Source: Sphingobium wenxiniae
GTDB lineage: Bacteria > Pseudomonadota > Alphaproteobacteria > Sphingomonadales > Sphingomonadaceae
Length of the DNA: 64,000 nucleotides
NCBI RefSeq assembly: GCF_007830065.1
Contig: NZ_VLKK01000002.1
Coordinates: 186,001-250,000 of the forward strand
Reading direction: 5' to 3'
The translations under genes and the position numbers were made by a program. Each line of letters opens with the position of its first letter. Within the stretch, counting starts at the first letter, position 1. Positions 1-8,833 of this stretch are shown here, piece after piece. The notes under the pieces are model-generated. The model saw only the letters and a program-made list of their open reading frames with translations, did no database searches and was not told the origin of the DNA.

Positions 1-116
1 AATGGTTCAACATTGAATACACAAGGGCGTCACTGCCCGGCCGGTGCCGCATTCGTCGACGGATGTGCCCTGACAAATCGGAGCATCGACACATGACCCG
101 ACTGGGGGAGGTATAC

Positions 117-980
117 TCAATCCTGGCGGTCGATGGCGCCTTCCGCTTGCATGTGCGAGCGGCTCCCGTTCCGCAGGCCATGTGTCCATTCGGCAGGCTT
201 CATCGGCGCGAAGGCGTCGTCGGCCCAATGCGGCGATTCCCCGGGAATCCCGTAGCGGAACGGTCGGCCCTTGGGGATATAGAGCGTTCCGAACATCCAG
301 TCGTAGATGGCCAGCATGATGCCATAATTCCGGAAATTACCACCGTCACGCCCATAGCCATGATGGCTGTGATGCACGCCGGGCGATATCAGCACATGTT
401 CCATCGCGCGAAACGCCGTTCCGACACGCGGATGCGCGCGAATGGCGTCATCCCAGCGGAAGTCGGCATGGGTTATGATGCCCCACAACATGAACAGGGT
501 CACGGCGAAGCCGGCGGGCAGGGCCAGCCCCAGATAGAGCGACAGCGCGAGGACCCACGAAAGCCCCCCGACCAAAGTCCAGAACAAGCTGGTGCGGAAG
601 TTCAGCAGCACATTCACATATTTGCCGGTGTGATGCGTGCGGTGCATCCGCCAAAGCCAATCCATATGGCGCGCGCCCTTGAACTGGTGGGACAGGCGAT
701 GAACCCAGTAGTTGGCGAACTCGCCGAGCAGCACGATCGCTATCAACGACGGCAGGAATGGCGCACCGGCCAGCGCGCCTTTCCATTGCGGCAGCAACGC
801 CGCGAGCACGGACGCGATCGCTGCAGCGCTGAGCGGCCTCAACAGCAGACCGAAAAGGATGCAGATGGTGTTAACGAACCAGTCGTTACGGCTGTAAATC
901 CCCCGATGGCGGCCCACGACAAGCTCTGCGATGAAGATGACGCCGGTCACGGCGAATACCCAGTGGATCAGATTACCCAT
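117..980 (-). CDS. sterol desaturase / fatty acid hydroxylase family protein
   Basis: A 287-residue integral membrane protein of the di-iron fatty acid hydroxylase superfamily. The three histidine clusters that bind the two irons are visible: HRLSH near residues 94-98, HRTHH near 113-117 and HHSHH near 203-207. Hydrophobic segments lie before and between them (about 5-20, 36-62, 75-92, 130-168). Family members hydroxylate or desaturate lipids, sterols or carotenoids; the substrate here cannot be told. The start at 980 is chosen over an upstream in-frame ATG because a GGGAGG ribosome site lies about 5 nt before it. It is transcribed away from the LysR gene next door, which is the usual layout for a regulator and its target. 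Confidence 0.88.
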   Translation of the reverse strand: MGNLIHWVFAVTGVIFIAELVVGRHRGIYSRNDWFVNTICILFGLLLRPLSAAAIASVLAALLPQWKGALAGAPFLPSLIAIVLLGEFANYWVHRLSHQFKGARHMDWLWRMHRTHHTGKYVNVLLNFRTSLFWTLVGGLSWVLALSLYLGLALPAGFAVTLFMLWGIITHADFRWDDAIRAHPRVGTAFRAMEHVLISPGVHHSHHGYGRDGGNFRNYGIMLAIYDWMFGTLYIPKGRPFRYGIPGESPHWADDAFAPMKPAEWTHGLRNGSRSHMQAEGAIDRQD

Positions 981-1054
981 ATATACCTCCCCGACTGCTA
1001 TCCGCCGGCTGGAATCATATTTCCAATACATCGTAACCGGTTTATTGATAGCAG
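981..1054. promoter_or_regulatory. divergent promoter region with LysR-type dyads
   Basis: This 74-bp gap separates the hydroxylase gene from the divergent LysR gene. It holds TGGAA (1010-1014) and TTCCA (1021-1025) separated by 6 bp, which fits the T-N11-A dyad bound by LysR regulators. A second perfect inverted repeat, CTGCTATC (995-1002) with GATAGCAG (1047-1054), spans the whole gap. The dyads are read directly; that the neighbouring regulator binds them is an inference from the family and the layout. Confidence 0.5.
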
Positions 1055-1945
1055 ATGACTATGATAGATATTTCCGTGCTCCGCTATGTCGTGACGCTCG
1101 CCCGCTGCAACACCTATGCTGAGGCGGCTGAGGAACTGCGGATTTCGCAGCCATCGCTGACCCGGGCGGTGCAGCAGTTGGAGCGGCATTATGGTGTCCG
1201 CCTGTTCGACCGGGGCCGTAATGGCGCATCGGTGACGGCCGAGGGGCGCAATCTGATCGAAGGAGCGGCCGGGCTGATCGCACACGCCGAAAATCTTGAG
1301 CAGCAATGGGCGAGCATCGCTTCAGGTGTAGCGGGGATCGTCCGTTTCGGGATCGCGCCGATGCCTGCGCGAGCCCTGCTTGCCGACGTGCTCGCCGAGC
1401 GGATGAGGGCCTATCCGGAGGTGCGGAACGAGGTTGCGGTCGGCAATGTCGACCGGCTGGTGCAGCTTCTGACGAGCGGTCGGATCGAGTTCTTCATCGC
1501 CGCCGAAGGACAGATAGAGTCGGCCCCACATCTGTCCAGCCGGCCCCTCGGTGAGTTTCCGGTGGACCTGATCGTCCGGGCGGGCCACCCATTGACGCGA
1601 CCGGATGCAAAGCCGGGTCCCTATCCATTGCTCATGTCGAGCAGGACGGGTCTTGCGCTGGCCGCGGAGATGGCGCGAATGGATGTCGGGCGTCCCCACG
1701 TCATCGACGACTTCAACGTGCTTGTCGAACTGACCTTGGAGAGCGATGCCATACTGCAAACCTCGGCCTACACAGTCGCAAAGGAGTTGCGATCCGGCAC
1801 TCTGACGCGGCTCGATTGGCAGAGCGGCGTCAGCTCGCGCATCATGTTCTATTCCATGGAACGGCGCAGCCTTTCACGCATGGCCGCGACACTCAAAGCG
1901 ATGTTCCAGTCTCGCATCGTTGCTCTGCGCGATCAAGCATCCTAG
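1055..1945 (+). CDS. LysR family transcriptional regulator
   Basis: A 296-residue LysR-type regulator. The winged helix-turn-helix occupies roughly residues 5-65, with the typical segment AEELRISQPSLTRAVQQLE and the FDR step that follows it. The remainder is the periplasmic-binding-protein-like effector domain (about 95-290), and the length is normal for the family. Such proteins usually activate a divergent gene on binding a small effector and repress their own gene. The divergent target here would be the fatty acid hydroxylase gene. The ATG at 1055 is followed by a second ATG at 1061, so the exact start is uncertain. The effector is unknown. Confidence 0.9.
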   Translation: MTMIDISVLRYVVTLARCNTYAEAAEELRISQPSLTRAVQQLERHYGVRLFDRGRNGASVTAEGRNLIEGAAGLIAHAENLEQQWASIASGVAGIVRFGIAPMPARALLADVLAERMRAYPEVRNEVAVGNVDRLVQLLTSGRIEFFIAAEGQIESAPHLSSRPLGEFPVDLIVRAGHPLTRPDAKPGPYPLLMSSRTGLALAAEMARMDVGRPHVIDDFNVLVELTLESDAILQTSAYTVAKELRSGTLTRLDWQSGVSSRIMFYSMERRSLSRMAATLKAMFQSRIVALRDQAS

Positions 1946-2543
1946 AGCAGTATCCGATCATTCCGGTTCATATCCCGCAGCGGTGAAGGGGCCGGCGCGT
2001 GCACGCCCTCGTGAGGTCACTCGCGTCGTCCGGCTCGTCTTTCTCGATCCCGCCATCGCCAGCGCGGATTGTCGACGGAAAGATGCCCCCGCACATCGAC
2101 ACCAACGGCTGATGCAAACAGACGCCATTGCGTTAAGCTGAACCGAGCAACCTATACTTCTCGGGATATCGCAACGGCGTTAATCGCGATGAGACACCGG
2201 GGCGGTCCTTGGCGGCACCCAGCCCGCCTCCATCAGCGCCGCGTCTTACGCACCGCTGGAACGAGCAAATCGCCGTGTTAGGGATGTGATCGATCTCAGC
2301 CCGTCACGATACCAGCGGCGCTTCGGTGTCGCTTTGCGTTGCAGGGCCAATAAAAAGCGGCCGTGCTGCCATGTCACTCCCTACCGTCAAAATGGGCGAC
2401 AGAGAAAAGGCCGTCGGAGCGGCCAAATGTTGCTCCAGATACGCTCTCTGCAGACCGGACCATTTCCACAAACGGCGCGGAACTGCGCCACTTTCCGAGA
2501 TATTTTCCTTTTATATCAATTACTTAGAAGATAATGGCGGTGG
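1946..2543. other. non-coding stretch, possible left border of an island
   Basis: About 600 bp with no supportable gene on either strand; the short frames here lack family features and ribosome sites. GC falls toward 2.50 kb, where an AT-rich run (about 2500-2535) includes GATAAT at 2530-2535 that could be a -10 box for the operon starting at 2655. This is the junction between ordinary chromosomal genes and the defence-like operon. I found no repeat here matching the tRNA-Ser end near 39.96 kb. Confidence 0.4.
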
Positions 2544-2630
2544 GAGAGAGCTTGCGGACGAACTCTCTCGTCGAAGCCCTGAGCAAGCCTTCGTTTCCAG
2601 TCGTTGCATCGATGGCTAAATTAGCTAAAT
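2544..2630 (+). promoter_or_regulatory. candidate operator/leader of the Phd-led operon
   Basis: Two signals lie just before the Phd-like gene. GAGAGAG (2544-2550) and CTCTCTC (2563-2569) form a 7-bp inverted repeat. GCTAAAT occurs twice, at 2615-2621 and 2624-2630, with a TTAGCTAA palindrome between the copies. Phd/YefM antitoxins autoregulate by binding short palindromes near their promoter, so the second element is a plausible operator. The repeats are seen directly; their function is inferred. Confidence 0.35.
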
Positions 2631-2654
2631 CTCTCCGAAGGGCGGGAGATTCGT

Positions 2655-2828
2655 ATGCGCACCTTTACGGCTGCAGAGGCAAAGAACAAATTCGGTGAAA
2701 TGGTTGATCAGGCGCGATCCGCGCCGGTCGCCATTACCAAGTACGATCGGCCTGTGTTGGTCGTCATGGCGTTCGAGGAATTCGAGCGGTTGCAGGCTCT
2801 CGACAGTGCCCCCCGGAGCTCCAAATGA
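2655..2828 (+). CDS. Phd/YefM-type antitoxin-like protein (no toxin partner)
   Basis: A 57-residue protein too short for most gene callers. It matches the N-terminal Phd/YefM pattern: TAAEAKNKFGEMVDQAR followed by a PVAITKYDRPVLVVM strand, the DNA-binding half of these antitoxins. The long C-terminal tail that neutralises a toxin is almost absent. A GGGAG ribosome site lies 6-7 nt before the ATG. No toxin gene follows; instead its stop overlaps the start of a DNA methyltransferase gene (ATGA). It may therefore act as the transcriptional regulator of the operon, although a remnant of a toxin-antitoxin pair is also possible. Confidence 0.8.
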   Translation: MRTFTAAEAKNKFGEMVDQARSAPVAITKYDRPVLVVMAFEEFERLQALDSAPRSSK

Positions 2829-5581
2829 ATCCCGTAGAGATCGAAGAAGCCGTATCCAACCTTGCGCTCGAGCCCTTTGACCAGGCCGAGTTTCCTTTCC
2901 AGTTCCTGCGGGCCTTCGGACAAAAGGATACCGCGCTGACGAGGCTGCGGGCGGGTAACACCAACCAGTCCGATGTGCCGGGAGCAATTCTCCAGCGTGG
3001 GAACATCCATATCGCCGCCTGCGATCCCGGCAGGGTGGACGAAACTCTGAAGGCTCTGCGCGAAAGCCCCAAGACCACATCGCAGAAGGCCAAGTTCATC
3101 CTTGCCACTGATGGCGAGGCCTTCCAGGCCGAGGACATGAACGGCGGCGGCACCGTGGCCTGCGCCTATTCCGAGTTTCCCGACCACTTCGGCTTCTTCC
3201 TGCCGCTCGCCGGGATCACCACGGTCGAGCAGATCCGGGAAAGCTCGTTCGACATCAAAGCCACTGGGCGGCTCAACAAGCTCTATGTCGAGCTGCTGAA
3301 GGACAACCCGGACTGGGCCCGCCGCTCGGCAGACATGAACCACTTCATGGCGCGGCTGATCTTTTGCTTCTTTGCCGAGGATACCGACATCTTCCTGGGT
3401 GAAGGGCTGTTCAGCAAAACGATCGAGCAGATGAGCGCGCGGGATTCGTCCGACACGCACATAGTGATGGCCGAGATATTTCGGGCGATGGACACCAAGC
3501 CCGAGACCCGCGAGGCGGCTAGCATCAAGCCGTATGCCCGAAAGTTTCCCTATGTGAACGGGCAGCTGTTTTCAGGCAGCACGGAGTGCCCGCGCTTCAC
3601 TAAGATCGCCCGGTCCTACCTGCTGCACATCAGCAGCCTCAACTGGAAAAAGATCAACCCAGACATCTTCGGTTCGATGATCCAGGCCGTGGCGGACGAT
3701 GAAGAGCGCGGCGCGCTCGGCATGCACTACACCTCCGTACCCAACATCCTGAAGGTGCTGAACCCGCTGTTCCTGGACGATCTGCGCGAAAAGCTGGAAG
3801 AGGCGGGGGACAATGGCCGCAAGCTGCTGAACCTTCGCAATCGGATGGCGAAGATCCGGGTGTTCGATCCGGCCTGCGGATCAGGCAACTTCCTGGTCAT
3901 CGCCTACAAGGAAATGCGGGCGATTGAGGCAGAGATAAACAAGCGGCGTGGCGAGCCTGATCGGCGCAGCGACATTCCGCTCACCAACTTTCGCGGCATC
4001 GAACTGCGGGATTTTCCGGCCGAAATTGCACGGCTGGCATTAATCATCGCCGAATACCAATGCGACGTGCTCTATCGCGGCCAACAAGAGGCGCTGGCGG
4101 AGTTCCTGCCGCTCGACAGCCAGAACTGGATCACCTGCGGCAATGCGCTGCGGCTGGACTGGCTGAGCATCTGCCCGCCGACCGGGACTGGGGTGAAGGT
4201 GCAGGCCAACGACCTGTTCGAGACGCCACTGGATCAGGCCGAGATCGATTTCGAGAACGAAGGTGGCGAGACGTACATCTGTGGCAACCCGCCTTATCTT
4301 GGCTCTACGTGGCAGGATGCCGAGCAAAAATCTGATCTTGAGCGCATTTTCGGTCACCGTACCAAGAGTTGGAAGTCGCTCGATTATGTGGCTGGTTGGT
4401 TCATGAAGGCGGCGGATTACGGGCTGCAAACTCGGACCGTAGCGGCCTTCGTGTCAACCAACTCCATCTGTCAGGGGCAACAGGTTCCCATCCTTTGGCC
4501 TCTGGTCTTCTCGGCAGATCACGAGATCGGCTTCGCTCACACCAGCTTCAAGTGGGCCAATCTCGCCAGCAACAAAGCTGGTGTGACAGTTGTGATTGTT
4601 GGCTTGCAACGCAGGCGATCGTCCGCGCCAGTGCTGTTCCAAGAGGCCGACGACGGCTCTACGGTCGCTCGCGAAGTCGACTGCATCAACGCTTACCTCT
4701 GCGCAGCGCCCCGCACGGAAGTGCAACAAGCGCGGGCACCTCTGAATGGGTTGCCCTCGATGGTTCGAGGCAACATGCCCTATGATGGCGGGCATCTTTT
4801 GCTGACCTTGGATGAGGTGGAACGCCTTTCACTTTCGGACGATCAGCGCGCAAGGTTCATCAGGAAGAACTACGGCGGCGCGGAGTTCATACGGGGAATT
4901 GAACGCTACTGCCTCTGGCTTGACGATGTGGACTTGGAAGAAGCACTCTCAAACCCAGCCATTAAAGGGCGGGTTGAGGCTGTCAGAACCATGCGGCTGG
5001 CTAGTCCCGATAAGGGGGCCAACGAAATGGCCAAGCGCGCGCATCAGATGCGTGAAATGAACATTGGCACGAACCACACCATTGTTGCGGCTGCCATATC
5101 TTCGGAGAACCGTCCTTTTCTCCCGTGCGGAGTGATCGACAACCGGACGACCATCAACAATAAGAATTATGCGCTTTATGATGCGCCCCTTTGGACGATG
5201 GCCCTGATAGCTTCACGCTTACACTGGGTCTGGGTCGGCACGGTGTGTGTGCGTCTAGAAATGCGGTTCTCCTACTCGAACACCCTCGGCTGGAACACCT
5301 TCCCGATTCCCACACTGACCGACCAAAACAAGGCAGACCTCACCCGCTGTGCTGAAGATATCCTTCTCGCTCGCGAGGCGCATTTCCCTGCGACGATCGC
5401 CGACCTCTACGATCCGGAGAAGATGCCAGAGGACCTGCGCGCAGCGCATGACCGCAACGACGAGGTGCTGGAGCGCATCTACATCGGCCGGCGGTTCCGC
5501 AACGACACCGAGCGGCTGGAAAAGCTGTTCGAACTCTACACCAAGATGACGGCCAAGAGTGGCAGGGGGAAAGCCGCATGA
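2825..5581 (+). CDS. MmeI-like class I DNA adenine methyltransferase
   Basis: A 918-residue protein with the architecture and length of MmeI-type (type IIL) enzymes: a degenerate N-terminal nuclease region (about 1-120), a helical linker (about 140-330), the methyltransferase core and a C-terminal target-recognition part. The AdoMet motif DPACGSGNF is at 348-356 and the catalytic GNPPY at 487-491, which points to N6-adenine methylation. The D...ExK nuclease signature expected near residues 55-100 of MmeI-type enzymes is not visible: the aligned stretch reads RGNIHIAACD. It probably marks self DNA for the operon, with cleavage left to another protein. It overlaps its neighbours by 4 bp on each side. 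Confidence 0.88.
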   Translation: MNPVEIEEAVSNLALEPFDQAEFPFQFLRAFGQKDTALTRLRAGNTNQSDVPGAILQRGNIHIAACDPGRVDETLKALRESPKTTSQKAKFILATDGEAFQAEDMNGGGTVACAYSEFPDHFGFFLPLAGITTVEQIRESSFDIKATGRLNKLYVELLKDNPDWARRSADMNHFMARLIFCFFAEDTDIFLGEGLFSKTIEQMSARDSSDTHIVMAEIFRAMDTKPETREAASIKPYARKFPYVNGQLFSGSTECPRFTKIARSYLLHISSLNWKKINPDIFGSMIQAVADDEERGALGMHYTSVPNILKVLNPLFLDDLREKLEEAGDNGRKLLNLRNRMAKIRVFDPACGSGNFLVIAYKEMRAIEAEINKRRGEPDRRSDIPLTNFRGIELRDFPAEIARLALIIAEYQCDVLYRGQQEALAEFLPLDSQNWITCGNALRLDWLSICPPTGTGVKVQANDLFETPLDQAEIDFENEGGETYICGNPPYLGSTWQDAEQKSDLERIFGHRTKSWKSLDYVAGWFMKAADYGLQTRTVAAFVSTNSICQGQQVPILWPLVFSADHEIGFAHTSFKWANLASNKAGVTVVIVGLQRRRSSAPVLFQEADDGSTVAREVDCINAYLCAAPRTEVQQARAPLNGLPSMVRGNMPYDGGHLLLTLDEVERLSLSDDQRARFIRKNYGGAEFIRGIERYCLWLDDVDLEEALSNPAIKGRVEAVRTMRLASPDKGANEMAKRAHQMREMNIGTNHTIVAAAISSENRPFLPCGVIDNRTTINNKNYALYDAPLWTMALIASRLHWVWVGTVCVRLEMRFSYSNTLGWNTFPIPTLTDQNKADLTRCAEDILLAREAHFPATIADLYDPEKMPEDLRAAHDRNDEVLERIYIGRRFRNDTERLEKLFELYTKMTAKSGRGKAA

Positions 5582-7650
5582 CAACTAGCAAGCCCATTCC
5601 TGCCGTCAGCTTCCAGACGGCGCGTACCGGCGTTTCCGCCAAAGCCAACGCTCTCGGCATGCGCCCGATGCAGGAACGCGCCTATAACAAGCGTGGCGAG
5701 CAGTATCTGCTGATCAAGTCGCCCCCGGCCTCGGGCAAATCCCGCGCGCTCATGTTCATCGCGCTCGACAAGCTGGCCAATCAGAGCCTGAAACAGGCCA
5801 TCATCGTCGTCCCGGAAAAGTCGATCGGCGGCAGCTTTGCCGATGAACCGCTCAGCCAATACGGCTTCTGGGCAGACTGGGTGGTGAAGCCGCAATGGAA
5901 CCTGTGCAATGCGCCGGGGCTGGACGAGGAAAGGGTCGACCCGTCCAAAGTCAAAGCCGTGGGCCAGTTCCTAGGCAGCGATGACAAGGTGCTCGTTTGC
6001 ACCCATGCCACCTTCCGCTTTGCCGTCGATGCGCTGGGCGTTGAGGCCTTCGACGACCGGCTGATCGCGGTCGATGAATTTCACCACGTTTCCGCCAGCC
6101 CGGACAACCGCCTGGGCGCGCAGCTCGCCGCATTTATCGCGCGCGACAGGGCCCACATCGTCGCAATGACCGGTAGCTACTTCCGGGGTGATGCCGCTCC
6201 GGTTCTAACGCCAGAGGACGAGGGCAAGTTCGAGACTGTCACCTACACCTATTACGAGCAGCTCAACGGGTACGATCACCTGAAGGCGCTCAACATCGGC
6301 TATTTCTTTTATACCGGCCGCTATCTCGAGGCGATCGAGCACTGCCTCGATCCCAGCCGCAAGACGATCGTTCACATTCCGTCGGTCAATGCGCGCGAGA
6401 GCACGAAGGACAAGGTGACCGAGGTCAACGAGATCCTCCACTATCTCGGCAAGTGGACCGGGGCTGATCCGGTAACAGGTTTCGAGCTGGTCGCGCAGCC
6501 CGATGGCCGGGTGCTGAAAATCGCAGACCTGGTAGATGACAGCGATCCAGCCCGCCGTGCCCGCGTGCTGGCGGCGCTGAAAGATCCGGCGCACAAGAAC
6601 GACCGCGATCATGTCGACATCATCATTGCGCTGGGGATGGCCAAGGAAGGGTTCGACTGGATCTGGTGCGAACATGCGCTGACGGTTGGTTATCGTTCCA
6701 GCCTGACCGAGATCATCCAGATCATCGGCCGCGCCACCCGCGATGCACCGGGCAAGGAGGTCGCCACCTTCACCAACCTGATCGCCGAGCCAGATGCGTC
6801 GGAAGCCGCAGTGGCGGATGCAATCAACGATACGCTGAAGGCGATCGCCGCCAGCTTGCTGATGGAACAGGTGCTGGCACCACGTTTCACCTTTACCCCC
6901 AAAAACAAGGGGCCGCTGCCGGACTTCGACTATGGCCCGGAAGGCTATCAGGAAGGCAAGACCAACGTCGGCGTCCGGGAAGGAACCGGGCAACTCCACT
7001 TCGAGATCGGCGGCCTAGTCGAGCCCAAGAGCCCCGAGGCCAGCCGGATCGTGCAGGAAGACCTGAATGAGGTGATTGCCGCCTTTGTCCAGACCAAGGC
7101 CGTTGCCGAGCGCGGCATGTTCGACGAAGAAACCCCGCCGCAAGAACTGACCCAAGTGGCCATGGGTAAGATCGTCCGCGATCGGTATCCCGAGCTTTCC
7201 GCCGAGGATCAGGAATCGGTGCGCCAACACGCGATAGCAGCGCTGAACCTCACCCAGAAAGCCAAGGGGCTCGTGATGGCGGCGGCTGCCGATGAGGATG
7301 GCGAAATCCGCGCCAACACGGCCTTACTGGATGGGGTGCGCCAGTTCGCAATGGATGTACGCGAGCTCGACATCGACCTCATCGATAGCATCAACCCATG
7401 GCAGGCCGCCTATACCGTTTTGGCCAAGGCCATGGACGAAAACACCCTCAAACAGGTGCAGGCTGCGATTGCTGCCAAGCGGACCAAGATCACGCCCGAG
7501 GAGGCCAAGGAACTGGCCGGGCGCGCGGTTCGCTTCAAGAAAGAACGGGGACGCCTGCCTTCAATAACCTCCACCGATGCCTGGGAGCAGCGGCTGGCCG
7601 AAGGCGCTGCCGCGTTCATGCGCTACAAGGAGGAAGGCCGCTATGAGTGA
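5578..7650 (+). CDS. DEAD/DEAH-type superfamily 2 helicase
   Basis: A 690-residue SF2 translocase or helicase. Walker A is SPPASGKS (about 48-55), motif II is DEFH (166-169), motif III is MTGSY (about 197-201), and motif VI is IIGRATRDAPG (about 382-392). After the two RecA domains comes a 270-residue C-terminal part of unknown fold. That part ends with GRLPS...D.WEQRLAEG, a pattern that recurs near the N-terminus of the next protein. It starts inside the methyltransferase stop (ATGA) and its end overlaps the next gene by 8 bp, so the genes are translationally coupled. It is likely the ATP-driven motor of the system. Confidence 0.9.
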   Translation: MTTSKPIPAVSFQTARTGVSAKANALGMRPMQERAYNKRGEQYLLIKSPPASGKSRALMFIALDKLANQSLKQAIIVVPEKSIGGSFADEPLSQYGFWADWVVKPQWNLCNAPGLDEERVDPSKVKAVGQFLGSDDKVLVCTHATFRFAVDALGVEAFDDRLIAVDEFHHVSASPDNRLGAQLAAFIARDRAHIVAMTGSYFRGDAAPVLTPEDEGKFETVTYTYYEQLNGYDHLKALNIGYFFYTGRYLEAIEHCLDPSRKTIVHIPSVNARESTKDKVTEVNEILHYLGKWTGADPVTGFELVAQPDGRVLKIADLVDDSDPARRARVLAALKDPAHKNDRDHVDIIIALGMAKEGFDWIWCEHALTVGYRSSLTEIIQIIGRATRDAPGKEVATFTNLIAEPDASEAAVADAINDTLKAIAASLLMEQVLAPRFTFTPKNKGPLPDFDYGPEGYQEGKTNVGVREGTGQLHFEIGGLVEPKSPEASRIVQEDLNEVIAAFVQTKAVAERGMFDEETPPQELTQVAMGKIVRDRYPELSAEDQESVRQHAIAALNLTQKAKGLVMAAAADEDGEIRANTALLDGVRQFAMDVRELDIDLIDSINPWQAAYTVLAKAMDENTLKQVQAAIAAKRTKITPEEAKELAGRAVRFKKERGRLPSITSTDAWEQRLAEGAAAFMRYKEEGRYE

Positions 7651-8833
7651 CCTCGACCTTGATGAATTGGCTGGCGAACTCGCGGACTTCGCGCCGGCGA
7701 AGAAAAAGCAGGCCACCTATACCCCGCGCGAAGAGCGGATCATCGCCGGGTTCGAGGATATCGAACGCTTCTATGAAGAGCATGGGCGTCTGCCCGTGCA
7801 TGGCGAGGATCGGGATATTTTCGAACGGCTTTATGCCGTGCGGCTGGACCGGCTGCGCGAACTGGAAGAATGCCGGACCTTGCTGACGTCGTTCGACAAG
7901 CATGGCTTGCTCGATCGGGTTGAAGCGGCTGGCCCCGAGGCAGAAGAGCTCGATCCCGATGACCTGATGGCTGAACTGGCTGGTCTTGGCGAAGGCGATG
8001 ACATCACCCATCTCCGCCATGTCAGGTCGGCCGAAGAAAAGCGGGCAGCGGAGGAGATCGCCCGGCGCGACAAGTGCGTCGATTTCGCGAAGTTCGAGCC
8101 ACTGTTCAAGCAAGTGAAGGACGAACTCGCGAACGGCACTCGCGTAACCCGTCCATTCGAACTGAAGGCCGAAATCCGCCCTGGCGCTTACTTCATTGTC
8201 TTCGGCCAAATTTGCTATGTTGCCGAAATGGGCGAGATTTTCACCAACCCTCAAGGCCGGACCGATGCGCGTTTGCGGGTGATCTTCGACAATGGCACCG
8301 AAAGCGGGATGCTGATGCGGTCCCTCCAGCGCCAGCTCAACGAAGATGATGCGGGCCGCAGGGTTACAGACCCGTCACCAGGGCCCTTGTTTGCGGACAA
8401 GGCGGAAGACGGGGAGACCGAGACCGGGACGATCTATGTCCTGCGCAGCAAGTCCGATCATCCAGTCGTCGCCGAACACCGCGCGGTCATGCACAAGATC
8501 GGCGTAACGAGCGGCGCAGTTGAAACCCGCATTGCTGCCGCGGAGAAGAGCTCGACCTACCTGCTGGCAGGGGTTGAAGTGGCCGCGACCTACAAAGTCT
8601 ACGGCGTGAACTGCCAGAAGCTGGAGAACCTGCTGCACAAGGTGTTTTCTGCGGCCCAGATCAACCTGTCGATTCCCGATCGGTTCGGGCACATGGTCAA
8701 ACCGCGTGAGTGGTTCCTCGTGCCCCTGAACGTTATCGACGATGCCGTGAAAAGGATCCGGGACAGGTCGATTCTTGAATATCGATACGATCCACAAAGC
8801 GCCTCGCTGGTTCGCCACGGAGAGGCAGAATGA
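7643..8833 (+). CDS. GIY-YIG nuclease family protein (T5orf172-like)
   Basis: A 396-residue protein whose C-terminal half carries a T5orf172/MUG113-type GIY-YIG nuclease: GTIYVL near 262-267, HKIGVTS near 284-290, then R in VETRIAAAEKSS and E in KLENLLHKVF as the expected catalytic Arg and Glu. The N-terminal half is acidic and helical; residues 37-70 contain GRLP...D..ERL, like the end of the upstream helicase. The start at 7643 follows an AGGAAGG ribosome site and is preferred over a frame extension to 7577. It is the most likely DNA-cleaving subunit of the operon, because the methyltransferase seems to lack nuclease residues. Confidence 0.85.
   Translation: MSDLDLDELAGELADFAPAKKKQATYTPREERIIAGFEDIERFYEEHGRLPVHGEDRDIFERLYAVRLDRLRELEECRTLLTSFDKHGLLDRVEAAGPEAEELDPDDLMAELAGLGEGDDITHLRHVRSAEEKRAAEEIARRDKCVDFAKFEPLFKQVKDELANGTRVTRPFELKAEIRPGAYFIVFGQICYVAEMGEIFTNPQGRTDARLRVIFDNGTESGMLMRSLQRQLNEDDAGRRVTDPSPGPLFADKAEDGETETGTIYVLRSKSDHPVVAEHRAVMHKIGVTSGAVETRIAAAEKSSTYLLAGVEVAATYKVYGVNCQKLENLLHKVFSAAQINLSIPDRFGHMVKPREWFLVPLNVIDDAVKRIRDRSILEYRYDPQSASLVRHGEAE

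Noticed and set aside
63-1058. A 331-codon frame opposite the hydroxylase gene
   Set aside because: The minus strand carries all three histidine clusters; the plus frame shows no motif.
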